64,000 nucleotides of DNA from JAWPMT01 sp965267435 (GCA_965267435.1 OZ253960.1:6634001-6698000), one strand, 5' to 3'; positions 26,069 through 36,184 are shown, counted from the first letter of the stretch. Notes: a model not told the origin generated them from the letters alone. Numbers and translations are program-made.

Positions 26069-27177
26069 CCACCTTCGGCCGCTTGGTCGCGCCGGTTGAT
26101 CTTCGCTTGCGGCAACTCCTTGCGTTTGTTGGCATCTTTCGTTCGCCGCTCTTTCGCGAACATACCTGTCCAAGGGATGCTCTCATCCAGCCACGCCCAG
26201 CCTGACTTGGTCGCTTCCCATGTGTTGTCAGTTGCATCTCCTAGGGCCTTGACGCTTTTGTCGGCGAAGATGAGGGGCATCAGGCCATTGTCCTTTTGGC
26301 GTGTTTCGATTCGCTGGTTTTGATGGGCTGCGGTGAATTCAAAGGGAACAACCGTCTCTTCTACCCAGTACGACACTGTATCCGCGAGCCAATCTGGCAC
26401 GTCAATTGGGAGACCGTGACCTGCCTCGGGATGCAAATAGAGTTCGCTGTCCAGCGACTCAGCCACATTTTCGAGGCACGACGTTGCCACAATTTTGTCA
26501 GCCTCAGATCCAACGACCAGTACCTGGGATATGGGTTTCGTAGGATCCGGCTTGTAGACCATACCCGCCAGTGTTTGCTTTAGCAGCGTGCCTTTGGATA
26601 CGGGGTGCTGTTGCTGCAAGGCGACCCAGGAAGTGAGCAAGGAGTCCTTTTCTTCATTGAGATTGCTATTGATGGACAGGAAAGCCTTTTCGCGCTCAGC
26701 GATGTCGTCCATCAAAAAGATATTCACAAAGTCCTTCTTAGCCTCGGGCTTCACACGCTCCTTGCCTTTGCATACCCCCTTGAGGCTGGAGCTGATCAGG
26801 ACCGCACCGTGAAAATCGGTGGGGTAGGTGGAGACCCATTCAAGGGCCACATTTCCGGCCAGCGACGTGGCGACGATCACCCTTTTGGAGAGTGAGTCGT
26901 TTTGGGGGTGGTATTGCTCTCGTAGGAAATCCGCCATTTTTTCGATGGTGGGGAGTGCCGATTGATTATGGTATTTACCAGCGCCGGGCAGGTCCATCAT
27001 TACGAAGCGAGCATTGGGCATATTGGCCCGAATTGCCTCGGGCACGTGCGTACCCCAGTGTCCCGATTCCCTGCCGATTCCACGTAGGAGGTAAAAGGTG
27101 ACTGAGTCCGTTGTCGCCGTGACCCACGAGCTGATGACCAGGCAGCCTATGGTGGCGATCGTTTTGAGCGCGTTCAT
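26065..27177 (-). CDS. exported alpha/beta-hydrolase-fold protein
   Basis: 370 aa from the ATG at 27177 (MNALKTIATIGCLVISSWVTA, signal peptide). The fold is marked by the oxyanion segment YLLRGIGRESGHWG, a nucleophile elbow VATSLAGNVALEWV (Ser in A-T-S-L-A rather than GxSxG) and the catalytic His in EAGHGLPIDVP. A charged C-terminal extension of about 100 residues (KERRTKDANKRKELPQAKIN) is unusual for the fold. Substrate unknown. Confidence 0.75.
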   Translation of the reverse strand: MNALKTIATIGCLVISSWVTATTDSVTFYLLRGIGRESGHWGTHVPEAIRANMPNARFVMMDLPGAGKYHNQSALPTIEKMADFLREQYHPQNDSLSKRVIVATSLAGNVALEWVSTYPTDFHGAVLISSSLKGVCKGKERVKPEAKKDFVNIFLMDDIAEREKAFLSINSNLNEEKDSLLTSWVALQQQHPVSKGTLLKQTLAGMVYKPDPTKPISQVLVVGSEADKIVATSCLENVAESLDSELYLHPEAGHGLPIDVPDWLADTVSYWVEETVVPFEFTAAHQNQRIETRQKDNGLMPLIFADKSVKALGDATDNTWEATKSGWAWLDESIPWTGMFAKERRTKDANKRKELPQAKINRRDQAAEGG

Positions 27178-27265
27178 TTGAGTAATTGTCCTTTGTAATG
27201 AAAGACAATGTTTCCTGGTGAATGTCAACGATCCGAGCAGAGGATTGGAGGTACTTCAGAGTTTT

Positions 27266-27775
27266 CTATTCTCCTTGTGAAGGATTAGACTTTATCGCCT
27301 GATAGAGGTAGACCCCGATCGTACCAAAGATGGCCGACAGGAAGATCGGCATGAACAGTGGACCAAGACCTACCTGGTTGGACAAGGTGATCTGGATGGT
27401 GGCAAGGCCAATGTACCAGAAACTGGCGACGATCATTACATTGAGAACGCGAACCAGTTTTGTCGCCACCCGATATTGACGCTCGGCGTTTTCCGGAGTG
27501 ATCTCCGTCGGATAATTGAAGATGTGCGGGTACCGATTCAAGGTGAACATCCCAACATACATGAGTACTCCAATCACCGGCAACGCCCAGATGGTGCCCT
27601 TGACACTGTAACCATCTGGTTCTCCAGCAGCGTTGAAGTGCCTCGGGATGGTATCTGGTAATTCCGCAAAGAAGTAAATGGGAAACCCAACCATCAGGAG
27701 CAGAAACACTGCCCCGATGATCTCAATGATCCAGTCCCAGGTATCCCATTTGATGCGTATGATCGGTCTGGTCAT
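27266..27775 (-). CDS. DUF1648-type membrane protein
   Basis: 169 aa from the ATG at 27775. IGAVFLLLMVGFPIYFFAELPDTIPRHFNAAGEPDGYSVKG matches the DUF1648 domain, including the conserved PxHFNxxGxPDG motif. Four transmembrane helices are present. The same domain occurs in SdpI-like immunity proteins, but most members are uncharacterised. Confidence 0.82.
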   Translation of the reverse strand: MTRPIIRIKWDTWDWIIEIIGAVFLLLMVGFPIYFFAELPDTIPRHFNAAGEPDGYSVKGTIWALPVIGVLMYVGMFTLNRYPHIFNYPTEITPENAERQYRVATKLVRVLNVMIVASFWYIGLATIQITLSNQVGLGPLFMPIFLSAIFGTIGVYLYQAIKSNPSQGE

Positions 27776-27827
27776 GACGTTGTGAGGGTGATTCCCTCGA
27801 TCAAATTTAAACCGATTGGTCGCTGAG

Positions 27828-28214
27828 TTACGAATACAGCAACCCGAAGCAAATGATATTGGCTCCTCCCAGGATGAACTCTGTGACAAGCCCGGTCATT
27901 ATTTCTTTGCCAGGTTTTCCGTCTTTGCCATAGCTGACCAATCTCCCAAGTGCGAATCCCAGAAAAATCAGAGACGCCACCAACAGCGATGAAAAGGTCA
28001 ATGAGGGCAGGAAGATGCCAAGCAAGATGATGATGGCGCTACAAAGCATCAAGGCGCTAACGCCCCGCATTTCATTGAGCAGGTTCACATCGTTGGACAG
28101 CTGAATGCCCGAATTCTTCGCATAGGTTTTTATGGGGTTTAATAGTCGATTGATGCCCACCATGAGTAGCAAAAGTCCTGATAGAGAAAGTGTGATGATT
28201 TTGAAGATTTCCAT
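27828..28214 (-). CDS. DUF4345-like membrane protein
   Basis: 128 aa from the ATG at 28214. Four hydrophobic helices, with NRLLNPIKTYAKNSGIQL and NEMRGVSALMLCSAIIILLG typical of DUF4345, plus a GFALGRLVSYGKDGKP loop. No known activity. It is on the same strand as, and 56 bp from, the WYL regulator, so possibly controlled by it. Confidence 0.75.
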   Translation of the reverse strand: MEIFKIITLSLSGLLLLMVGINRLLNPIKTYAKNSGIQLSNDVNLLNEMRGVSALMLCSAIIILLGIFLPSLTFSSLLVASLIFLGFALGRLVSYGKDGKPGKEIMTGLVTEFILGGANIICFGLLYS

Positions 28215-28269
28215 TTTGATTGTTTTCAAGTTCGTAGCAAACGTACATGAGGGGTGTGACAAAGGTGTG

Positions 28270-28980
28270 TCAGGGGTACTCAGAATTTTTGACGTAATCC
28301 TCAAAATACTTTTGAATGGTCATGTCGTGAGGGGTGAAAGTCTCCTCCTGTCGCACCAGCTTTTCGATGAAGTCGATTCTAAAAGCCCTGAAATCCTCTC
28401 GCAGCCGGCAATAGGCAATGAGCAGGAAATTGCCATGGATGCTGTAAATCGCAAAGGGTTCTATATTTCGAGTAGTCCGTTCTTTTTTGGAGGAGTTGTA
28501 GGCGATCTTCAATACCTGGAAATGAATGAGGGCGGACTGGATTTCCATCAGGTTCTTGCTAGTCTTTTGATCACTATCGTTGCCGCCAAAATAGATCCTG
28601 TCTGCCAGCAGGTCAGCATTCCCTTTCTGCGAATATCTCAGGATGGCTTTGATCTTCTCAATGGCGCTGGCCACGCTGTCGCTCAAGGATTGATCTTTGT
28701 TATTTGTCGCGAGGCGCTCTACCGTGATCAAGGCGTTGGCTTCCTCCTCGGTAAATACAACGGGGGGGAGGTGGTAGCCCTCCATGATGGAGTAGCCCTT
28801 GCCTTCCTCCGTGATGATGGGGATGCCGGATTTTTCCAGGGTCCGAATGTCCCGGTAGATTGTGCGCACACTCACGCCATGTCGCTCGGCCAGATACTGG
28901 GCCGTGACGAGCCGTTTGGACTGCAGTTGTGTGATGATGGCTGTCAGTCGGGAAAGTCTGGGCTTTTCTTCTTCCTCCAT
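28270..28980 (-). CDS. YafY-type HTH/WYL transcriptional regulator
   Basis: 236 aa. The N-terminal DeoR-like helix-turn-helix is RLSRLTAIITQLQSKRLVTAQYLAERHGVSVRTIYRDIRTLEKSG, then GYSIMEGYHLPPVVFTEEEANAL. The C-terminal WYL domain appears at about 140-220 (IEPFAIYSIHGNFLLIAYCRLREDFRAFRIDFI). WYL domains sense nucleic-acid or nucleotide ligands. It probably regulates the adjacent small genes; no palindromic operator was obvious. Confidence 0.88.
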   Translation of the reverse strand: MEEEEKPRLSRLTAIITQLQSKRLVTAQYLAERHGVSVRTIYRDIRTLEKSGIPIITEEGKGYSIMEGYHLPPVVFTEEEANALITVERLATNNKDQSLSDSVASAIEKIKAILRYSQKGNADLLADRIYFGGNDSDQKTSKNLMEIQSALIHFQVLKIAYNSSKKERTTRNIEPFAIYSIHGNFLLIAYCRLREDFRAFRIDFIEKLVRQEETFTPHDMTIQKYFEDYVKNSEYP

Positions 28981-29020
28981 GCTAGGGAATCATCGGTGGG
29001 CAATGCGGTAGCGGTGCCAT

Positions 29021-29401
29021 TTATTCTGGGTCTTGAACTAGGGGCTGGAACCCACCGTAGACCATTCGGGTGGCGTCAAAAATCATTGTCGAAGGATCCA
29101 CTAGTGGAGCAATGAGCTCGGTCATCCTGGGATCTGCGGGAACACGCTCATTGGCGGTGTCACGAGCCTCGCGCGACTCAAACACCACCCATCCAAAAAT
29201 GATGGCTTCCGCTGCTGACGCTCCGACTGCTTCCGGGAAAGGACGCAAGCCTTCCACGTTCATATCATCCCCCACGTACTCATAGTAGGCGAGCGCACCA
29301 TGCTCCTTCCAGATCTTCGCCACCTCTGTGGCCACTTGCCTGTATTGGTCGAGGTGCTTTCTGGGGATAGGGAGGACGAATCCGTCAATGTAGTTGGTCA
29401 T
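29021..29401 (-). CDS. DUF1428-family protein
   Basis: 126 aa. MTNYIDGFVLPIPRKHLDQYRQVATEVAKIWKEHGALAYYEYVGDD and ESREARDTANERVPADPRM match the DUF1428 (YbaA-like) dimeric alpha+beta-barrel family. Small cytosolic protein of unknown role. Only 24 bp separate it from the molybdopterin enzyme on the same strand. Confidence 0.87.
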   Translation of the reverse strand: MTNYIDGFVLPIPRKHLDQYRQVATEVAKIWKEHGALAYYEYVGDDMNVEGLRPFPEAVGASAAEAIIFGWVVFESREARDTANERVPADPRMTELIAPLVDPSTMIFDATRMVYGGFQPLVQDPE

Positions 29402-29424
29402 GTGGCTTTCTTTGGTTTTCTCAC

Positions 29425-31701
29425 TTACGCGATCTTCTCGATTTTCACCTTTACATTCTTGTGGTAGGGTGTCTTTGCTAAAGGGTCACAGTCTTCGGTT
29501 GATGTCAGGACATTCACCAGCGCGCCTGTCGTCGATTCATCGTGATCGGGATAGGAGAGGCCGTAGCCGTGAGGCATGGAGAGCAAGCCTTTGGGCACTT
29601 CCTCCGTCATCCACATCTTGATCTTCACCTCACCGGTTTTGCTGCTCACCTTCACCCAATCGCCGTTTTCCAAACCATACTCTTTGGCGTTTTCGGGATG
29701 GATCTTCAGCACGCCTTCCATGTCCTTCTTGCGCCACTCCGGATTCCTGATGACCGCATTGGCATTGTACGATCGCCTTTCCCCTGCTATGAGATTGAAA
29801 GGGTAAGCCATCGCCTCCGGCTCTTCATCGACGACTTTGTCTGTGAGGTCATCCAGCCACTGGAGCATCTCGGGTATTCCCAGATGCACTTTCTTATCCC
29901 GGTGTCTGATCAGTTCCCAGCTTTCGTCAAAGGTATGCTCGCTGATAAAGGTGCCCGACTTGCTTGTCAGTATCTTATTGAAGAGGGCTTCTCCCAGGGC
30001 ATAGCCTTTTTCTTTGAAGCCCAGACGACGGACCTGCTTTTCGTATTTGCTCACATACCGATGAGCTGCGAACCATAGCAGTGCCGCTGGCTTGGCGTAT
30101 GAATAGGGTAGGGCCTTGCCCAATGTCTCCTTCAAGATCAGGAGTTGATACTTCTTCCATTTTGGCTTGAAAAACGTCGTGATCCCAAGCGCTAGTGGCA
30201 GCAGCTTGAGCATCGGAAGGCGTCTGTCGAGCTTAGCCACTTGATACAATAATGGGAACGACGCAGGCAATTCTCCCATCGCCGTTACCAGGCGGTGATA
30301 GATCTCCGGTTCGGCCAGGGTATTTGCCAACGGCTCGTTGATGGGATGCCTCAGGTGGAAGAAGTTCTTAGGAAACTCCAGGTTGAAGAAGGTGGCTTCC
30401 ATTTTTTCGAATTGTGTCTGGGCGGGTAAGACATATTGGGCTGCTTGCGCCGTTTCGGTCATCGCCACGTCGATGACCACCGACAACTCCAACTTCTCAA
30501 TGGCCTGCCGTTGCCTGTTGGTGTTGGCATAGGTAGCCACCGGATTGGCACTGTCGACAATGAGCGCTCGTAAGCGGTCAGGATGGTCTGTCTCGATTTC
30601 CAACGGCAGGATGTTGGGAGGGAACAGTTTGGCGATCGCTTTCATCTTGGTGACCTGCGTGGTGATGCCGCCGGCCTCAGGTTCTTTGGAATGACCTATC
30701 AGAGGAAGGAGAGCCGTATGTAGACAGTTGGTCCCTTCTCTCCCGAAATGACCCGTGATCAAAAACAGCAACCTCGCGAGGTACGCATTCAGTGTGCTAT
30801 TGTGGCTTTGCTCGATGCCCAGGTCGGACCTGAGCGCAAAGGATTTGGCGTTGGCGATTCCCTCTGCTACCTGCTTGATCAGGTCTATCTCCACCCCCGA
30901 GACTTTGGCGTAGTCGCTTACGGGGATCTCCAGCAAGTGCGACCTTACGCTGTCCCATCCAACCGTTCGCTCTGAGAGGAAGGTCTTGTTTTCCAAGTTG
31001 TTTTGGGCAATGCGTCCCAGGATCGCGGCAAGTAGGAAGGCGTCTTTACCGGGCTTCACCTCGAGGAAGATATCCGCTATTTTGGCTGTGTCTGTCTTTC
31101 GGACATCGATGACGACCAGGGTCTTGTCTGGATTCCTCGATGCTTCATTGATGGTCGGTCTTGCCTTTGGGATACCGTGGGACTGCACGGGGTTGGCTCC
31201 GAGAATCATGACGTAGTCTGCCTCGCCGACAGGTTCCGCATAGTTGGTATTTTGCCTACCAAACAGGTGACCATTCACCCAGAAGTTACCGGTTTTTTCC
31301 TGTGCCAGGGCCGAATAGAAATAAGGGGTGTCACACGCGGTTCTGAAAGCGGAACCGAAGACCCCACCCATGTGATTGCCCTGACCGCCACCTCCAGCGT
31401 AGGCAATGCTTTTGCCCCCATGCGTATCTCGAATGTGGACGAGCTTGTCGGCTATTTCCTGGATCGCGACTTCCCAGCTGATCTCTTCGAAGGTGCCATC
31501 CTCTTTCCTCTTCAATGGACTCGTCACCCGGGCCTGGTGTTGGTAGTAGTTGAGGCGCGTCGCTTTTTGGCAGAGGTAGCCTTCGGATATGGGATGGTTT
31601 TCGTCTCCTATGATCTTGCCGAAGTTCCCTTCGGCGTCCTGTTCGACGACGATCCCACAATTTTGGCTGCAGAGAATGCAGGCAGTTTCTTTTTGTGTCA
31701 T
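29425..31701 (-). CDS. molybdopterin-dependent oxidoreductase
   Basis: 758 aa of the DMSO-reductase superfamily. The N-terminal [4Fe-4S] ligands are Cys8, Cys11, Cys15 and Cys44 (CILCSQNCG ... GYLCQKA). It is followed by SPLKRKEDGTFEEISWEVAIQEIADKL, the cofactor-binding YVMILGANPVQSHGI, and the C-terminal MopB_CT domain (IRNPEWRKKDMEG, LENGDWVKVSSKTGEV). No Tat signal, so it is cytosolic. No membrane, iron-sulphur or chaperone subunits are adjacent. Closest in style to the formate dehydrogenase/assimilatory nitrate reductase branch; substrate not determinable. Confidence 0.88.
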   Translation of the reverse strand: MTQKETACILCSQNCGIVVEQDAEGNFGKIIGDENHPISEGYLCQKATRLNYYQHQARVTSPLKRKEDGTFEEISWEVAIQEIADKLVHIRDTHGGKSIAYAGGGGQGNHMGGVFGSAFRTACDTPYFYSALAQEKTGNFWVNGHLFGRQNTNYAEPVGEADYVMILGANPVQSHGIPKARPTINEASRNPDKTLVVIDVRKTDTAKIADIFLEVKPGKDAFLLAAILGRIAQNNLENKTFLSERTVGWDSVRSHLLEIPVSDYAKVSGVEIDLIKQVAEGIANAKSFALRSDLGIEQSHNSTLNAYLARLLFLITGHFGREGTNCLHTALLPLIGHSKEPEAGGITTQVTKMKAIAKLFPPNILPLEIETDHPDRLRALIVDSANPVATYANTNRQRQAIEKLELSVVIDVAMTETAQAAQYVLPAQTQFEKMEATFFNLEFPKNFFHLRHPINEPLANTLAEPEIYHRLVTAMGELPASFPLLYQVAKLDRRLPMLKLLPLALGITTFFKPKWKKYQLLILKETLGKALPYSYAKPAALLWFAAHRYVSKYEKQVRRLGFKEKGYALGEALFNKILTSKSGTFISEHTFDESWELIRHRDKKVHLGIPEMLQWLDDLTDKVVDEEPEAMAYPFNLIAGERRSYNANAVIRNPEWRKKDMEGVLKIHPENAKEYGLENGDWVKVSSKTGEVKIKMWMTEEVPKGLLSMPHGYGLSYPDHDESTTGALVNVLTSTEDCDPLAKTPYHKNVKVKIEKIA

Positions 31702-31930
31702 CTTCTGTTAGTGTGGCGCCGTTCCACTGCCAATCGCGTTGGGAACTAGCATGTTACCTACAAAATAGCACAAGTTGGAGAATTTGGATTCCTACATCCT
31801 ATCCTTTGTCCCTCTGTGTCTGCACATTGTCTTATTTTAACCGGCGTGTACCTCATGATAGGCAACCGATGTGGGATGAATCTTTCGGGCGGCCGATTGA
31901 TCAGCGGAATGACTGCGAATCTCGGTAAGC

Positions 31931-32767
31931 CTATGGGAGGTCGGTATTCACCTGATTGAATTTTCCAAACCTTAAGACAATCAGCGCAACTACGGCGTAC
32001 ACACCACACACAGCCAGGTAGGGGCCAGCGAGTTCCGCGGGTAGAGTCGTCTGTGTGATCAATTCAGGAGTAATGGGCACTTCCTGATCCACTGGCATAA
32101 AACGCACGATCGATAGCGATGCGTTGGAGATGGCGTGAAAGCTTACCGCGAAGATGAGGCTACCTCCTGACTTGTTGTACAGCCAGGTGAAAAGGAAGGA
32201 CCACGGGAACAAAAAGCACAGCACGAAAATCAATGGGGCATTGTGCATCCCTTGACCCAGCCAATAGGTGGGTAAGTGCCAAAACATGTGTACAAGCGCG
32301 AGTACTAGTGTTGCGGTAATAGGCCGGAAGTGCCGTTGAAGTCTCGGGAGGGCGAAACCCCTCCAGCCCAGTTCCTCACCGAAGCCGGCGATGAGGAAGG
32401 AGGGGATGATCGCCCCAAGCCAATATTGTGGGTCACGGAAAAAGGGATTGACGGCCCCTTCGTAGTACCACTGCCACAGGGATCTGCCTGTGAAATGGAT
32501 GGCGGCAGGAAGGAACAACAATGCCACCCACCAGTACCACTTGACCTTATACCGGGAAAATCTCGAGAACATTTTCCTGATGCCATCCTTGCCGTAGAAT
32601 ACGCCAGTCAGCACTATCGCGCTCAGTGTGGGACACCATACACCAAGCATGATCAGCGGCATCAGCGACAAGGCGTGACCTATTGAGAAGAGTGACCAGG
32701 AAGCAACGTAGGTCACCAGGAAGAATGTGATCAACTGTTGATTGGTGGAGAAGTTGGAGGTTTTCAT
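31931..32767 (-). CDS. CPBP-family intramembrane metalloprotease
   Basis: About 278 aa from the ATG at 32767, with seven or so hydrophobic helices. The CPBP (Abi/CAAX-like) motif 1 is AGFGEELGWRGFALPRLQ with the EExxxR glutamates, motif 2 is ALVHMFWHLP, and motif 3 is FAVSFHAISNASL. These glutamic intramembrane proteases process membrane proteins or act in peptide self-immunity. Confidence 0.88.
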   Translation of the reverse strand: MKTSNFSTNQQLITFFLVTYVASWSLFSIGHALSLMPLIMLGVWCPTLSAIVLTGVFYGKDGIRKMFSRFSRYKVKWYWWVALLFLPAAIHFTGRSLWQWYYEGAVNPFFRDPQYWLGAIIPSFLIAGFGEELGWRGFALPRLQRHFRPITATLVLALVHMFWHLPTYWLGQGMHNAPLIFVLCFLFPWSFLFTWLYNKSGGSLIFAVSFHAISNASLSIVRFMPVDQEVPITPELITQTTLPAELAGPYLAVCGVYAVVALIVLRFGKFNQVNTDLP

Positions 32768-32855
32768 GATTCGCAATTCTTATTCGTTGCTGAATGTTAC
32801 GGCAACGAGGGGTTGAACTTTTCCCCGAATTCGTTCAAATCATGATTGGGACAAT

Positions 32856-33884
32856 TTATCTCGGCAGGTGCTGCCGCTGGAATTGGCCCGGCGTCAGGCC
32901 CTTGTAGTTCTTGAAATGTTGACTAAAGCGGCTCAGAGAGGCAAACCCTGCATTTTGCGCGATCCCTTGAATGGTCATGTGCTGGTTTTTAGGATCTATC
33001 AAATCCTTTTCTGCTTGTGCCAATCTCAGTTCGAGAAGGTACTCGCTAAAGCTCTTGTTCAATCGCTGGTTGATGGCCTGACTGATGTATTTCTGCGGTA
33101 TTCCCACCTTTTCTGCCAGCGATGAAAGCTGCAGGTCTGGGTCGAGGAAGAGCTTCTCCTCCGCCATCATTGATTCAACCTTTTTCAAATGATCGTCCAG
33201 TTGCTCGTCGGTCAAGTGGGAGGTGCGGTACTTCTGTGGAGACGGTCCGAAATCGGGTGATGCATTCATCTCCCGGTAGGCCATGTAGAAGATGGGAAAA
33301 CTTAGTAAGGTGGTCAGGCTGAGTAGCAGTTCGTCAGCAACGAAGATCAGTCCAAGGGATATTAGTGCCTTGAGTACGAAATTGGCCACCAGGACGACGG
33401 TGAATGTCATGATAGATGGCAACGCCCAATGAGCGAATGACCTGATGGACGCATAGTGTTGATAAATGTACCTGAACGTCAGGGATACATAGATCAACAT
33501 TTGTAAGAAGCCTATGGGTGGCAGGTACAACACATAACTCGTGTCGTAGAGGATGAGCCCGATCAACGCCAATATGGCGAAAGGTAAAAGGTGCATGCGC
33601 ACGAGTATGGAGGGCGTGACTTGCTGATGATTTCGCACAAACAAGTACATGCTCGGCGCGACCAACCAGAGGGAATTATTTGACAACTCCTGGAATAACA
33701 AGGTGTCTCGATCTGAAAGAATCAGATATGTATTGAGTGCTATGAGCCCAAAGACGCCTACTTGAATAGCGACTAGCTGATTCAACTGCCGGGCACCCTG
33801 CTTCTTCAAGGCGAAGTGAACAAACAGGAACAGGGCCTGCACCGCTATGATGAGGTTGGCTATCGACAGAGCATCGATCATCAC
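32856..33884 (-). CDS. membrane-bound AraC-type transcriptional regulator
   Basis: 342 aa. Residues 1-210 contain about seven hydrophobic segments (LIIAVQALFLFVHFALK, GVFGLIALNTYLIL and others). The C-terminal HTH_18 domain, at about 240-342, reads LQLSSLAEKVGIPQKYISQAINQRLNKSFSEYLLELRLAQAEKDL and NAGFASLSRFSQHFKNYKGLTPGQFQ. This 7TM-plus-AraC layout is common in Bacteroidota. It presumably senses an envelope signal; targets unknown. Confidence 0.88.
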   Translation of the reverse strand: MMIDALSIANLIIAVQALFLFVHFALKKQGARQLNQLVAIQVGVFGLIALNTYLILSDRDTLLFQELSNNSLWLVAPSMYLFVRNHQQVTPSILVRMHLLPFAILALIGLILYDTSYVLYLPPIGFLQMLIYVSLTFRYIYQHYASIRSFAHWALPSIMTFTVVLVANFVLKALISLGLIFVADELLLSLTTLLSFPIFYMAYREMNASPDFGPSPQKYRTSHLTDEQLDDHLKKVESMMAEEKLFLDPDLQLSSLAEKVGIPQKYISQAINQRLNKSFSEYLLELRLAQAEKDLIDPKNQHMTIQGIAQNAGFASLSRFSQHFKNYKGLTPGQFQRQHLPR

Positions 33885-34050
33885 ACAAAAGTAGAGCGAT
33901 CATCGCGTTTTCCCCGGAAATACTGCACTTCCATGCCGTCGCAATAAAGCACTGTTATCCAGCACACCGCATCACGTCATATAAGAGCAGCATCTCTGGC
34001 TCAGGAGACCCTTCTGTTTCGTACACGGCAAAGGCAATAGCGAGAAGCCC

Positions 34051-35601
34051 TCATTCCCACCCGCGCTGAAATGGCATGTCTTCATCCATGAATTTCACTG
34101 TTGCCAACATCTGTAACAGGGAATCTGTAATTTCCTTCTTCTCGTAGGCCATGTTGATATTCTCGCCGGGGTCAAACTCATGATCGTACAATTCCAAAGC
34201 CACTGTAGAATCTGATTCTGTGGCCCAACGGACTATTCTGTATTGTGGCGTTCTAATAGACTGCCCCAACGCCCCATTTCTGTAATAAAAGCTTCGAGCA
34301 AAATCCTGGCCCTTCCTATTTGGATGCTTCAACACGTCAACCACGCTTTCGCCATCCAGGTCGTCCGGATAGTCTAAACCACACAATTCAGCGAGCGTCG
34401 GATAGATATCTATTGACTCTGTCAAGTGATTTAGTTTTTCACCTCCATTTGCGAAATCCGGAACCCTAATGATCAGAGGACTGCGGGTAGCAATTTCAAA
34501 ATTTGACATTTTGCCAAACATCGTGTGCTCTCCCAAATGCCAACCGTGATCCGACCATAAGACGACAATTGTATTCTTGGTCAGCTCCAATCGATCCAAC
34601 TCGTCCAATACCTTTCCGACCAAAGCATCTACATAGCTCACGCTGGCATAATATCCATGTTTCAATGTCCTGGCACTTTCAGGACTCACAATTCCGGCAC
34701 CATCTGGCCATGGGTAGTGCGTCGTCACCTCCGGGCTCTTATTGATGCTATAAGGATTGCTTAGGTTTTCAGGAATGAAGTTGTTTTCCGCCATGGGAAT
34801 ACCATCACGATCGTACAAATCCCAGTATTTCTTGGGTGCGTTGAAGGGCAAGTGTGGCTTGTAAAAACCGAGCGCAAGGAAAAATGGATTCTCCCCTCCT
34901 TTGAGTCTTCTGAGTTGCTGTATAGCTTCAAGCGCATTTAAGCCGTCAGTGTATCCCTCATCATCGACGTCCCCTGCTTCATAAGGTAACCGGGGCGTTT
35001 CCACCCCAATTCTCATTGCAGTATTGTGCGCATCGCCATTTGAATAAGCAAAGAATGAGCGCCAAGGTGTAGCCCACTTTCCGACGGCGGTGTAGGTCGT
35101 GTCCCAACTGAAAGGAATTTGGGCAATCGCTTGAGACTCATCCATGACGCCCCCTGGCTCATGTGTTATTTTACCTATGCCAACCGTATGATACCCATTT
35201 TTTTTGAAGAGGTGAGGAAGAGCGACGGGGACCTCGGGCTCCAGGCCCCTCTCTCTCACTGCACGCCAGGGATCCCACTGCTGAGAAACTTTTCCAGTCA
35301 ACAAGGATGACCTCGAGGGTCCACAAATTGCTGATTGTACATAATGATTACTGAATAAGAACCCAGAAGCTCCCAGCCTGTCAATATTGGGCGTTTTGAT
35401 GATCTGGTTTCCGTAGCACCCTAACTCCGGACGAAGATCATCGACGCAGATCATGAGAACATTGTAATGCCGGTCTTTATCTTCTTCGTTTGGAGCGGCA
35501 CATCCGAAACAAATGATTAGTAGCAGCGATAGTATGGCAACAGATGAATTCTTGGTCTTAGAAATGGCCAGAAAACCAAAGCCTATTTTTTTGCTGTGCA
35601 T
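34051..35601 (-). CDS. sulfatase lipoprotein (iduronate-2-sulfatase-like)
   Basis: 516 aa. Lipobox CFGC (Cys34) follows an unusually long charged N-terminus; a later start is possible. Metal ligands are in MICVDDLRPELGCYGN (Asp54, Asp55). The sulfatase signature is Cys93-Gly-Pro-Ser-Arg97 followed by SSLLTGK, where Cys is converted to formylglycine by a maturase. DHGWHLGEH holds further active-site residues. Overall closest to iduronate-2-sulfatases, suggesting hydrolysis of sulphated algal or animal polysaccharides. It stands alone, not in a polysaccharide-utilisation locus. Confidence 0.92.
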   Translation of the reverse strand: MHSKKIGFGFLAISKTKNSSVAILSLLLIICFGCAAPNEEDKDRHYNVLMICVDDLRPELGCYGNQIIKTPNIDRLGASGFLFSNHYVQSAICGPSRSSLLTGKVSQQWDPWRAVRERGLEPEVPVALPHLFKKNGYHTVGIGKITHEPGGVMDESQAIAQIPFSWDTTYTAVGKWATPWRSFFAYSNGDAHNTAMRIGVETPRLPYEAGDVDDEGYTDGLNALEAIQQLRRLKGGENPFFLALGFYKPHLPFNAPKKYWDLYDRDGIPMAENNFIPENLSNPYSINKSPEVTTHYPWPDGAGIVSPESARTLKHGYYASVSYVDALVGKVLDELDRLELTKNTIVVLWSDHGWHLGEHTMFGKMSNFEIATRSPLIIRVPDFANGGEKLNHLTESIDIYPTLAELCGLDYPDDLDGESVVDVLKHPNRKGQDFARSFYYRNGALGQSIRTPQYRIVRWATESDSTVALELYDHEFDPGENINMAYEKKEITDSLLQMLATVKFMDEDMPFQRGWE

Positions 35602-35728
35602 GCGAATTGGTCGTTTTCTCCTTGATCGTATTTCACAGCAATAATGGCCAAAGCCACACTAACTTTTTGGCTGGCCTCCAAAATACTACAGCTTGAAGAA
35701 TTTTGATTTTGAATTTATGAAGCCGGAT

Positions 35729-36184
35729 TCAACTTGGCTTGACTACCGAGGAATGCAGGAAACGCACTTTCAATTCAGTGCCGACAGCCACCAAATAGAC
35801 GCTGTGCAAGTGAAAAGCCCCTTCTTCCGAACTAGCTACGTCTTGGTCGGTAGGGCCGTAGTAGTATTTGACAAAGGCACTGTTGCAGTCAGACTCGATC
35901 TCAAAGTCGAACTCATGATAGTTGTACTTATCCGGCTCGGGCCAATCCTTGATGAACTGCACCAGCTCATCATAGTTCATTTCTCTTCCATCGCCGTACA
36001 TTAGAAAGTCCGTGGTGGTCAGATCTCTCAGCCGGTCAAATTCACTATAGTTGGCGGCATGAATGAAGTCCACCATCACCTCTCTGACCAGTTCCCGATC
36101 AATAGGATCACATTGCTGCTTTTGAGATACGCACCCTGCCACCCCTATCAGCAAGAGTGCGAACAATAACTTGAGCGTTTTCAT
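35729..36184 (-). CDS. NTF2-like (DUF4440-type) lipoprotein
   Basis: 151 aa. Lipobox VAGC (Cys18). The body has the helix-helix-sheet order of the NTF2/SnoaL-like fold (LVREVMVDFIHAANYSEFDRLRDLTTTDFLMYGDGREMNYDELVQFI). No catalytic assignment. Confidence 0.75.
   Translation of the reverse strand: MKTLKLLFALLLIGVAGCVSQKQQCDPIDRELVREVMVDFIHAANYSEFDRLRDLTTTDFLMYGDGREMNYDELVQFIKDWPEPDKYNYHEFDFEIESDCNSAFVKYYYGPTDQDVASSEEGAFHLHSVYLVAVGTELKVRFLHSSVVKPS

Noticed and set aside
28132..29115. A 327-aa plus-strand frame opposite the WYL regulator
   Set aside because: It is antisense to a clear HTH/WYL gene, and its translation has no recognisable motif.
31931..32767. An abortive-infection phage-defence gene (old Abi label of CPBP proteases)
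   Set aside because: The motifs show a CPBP intramembrane protease; no other defence gene is adjacent.
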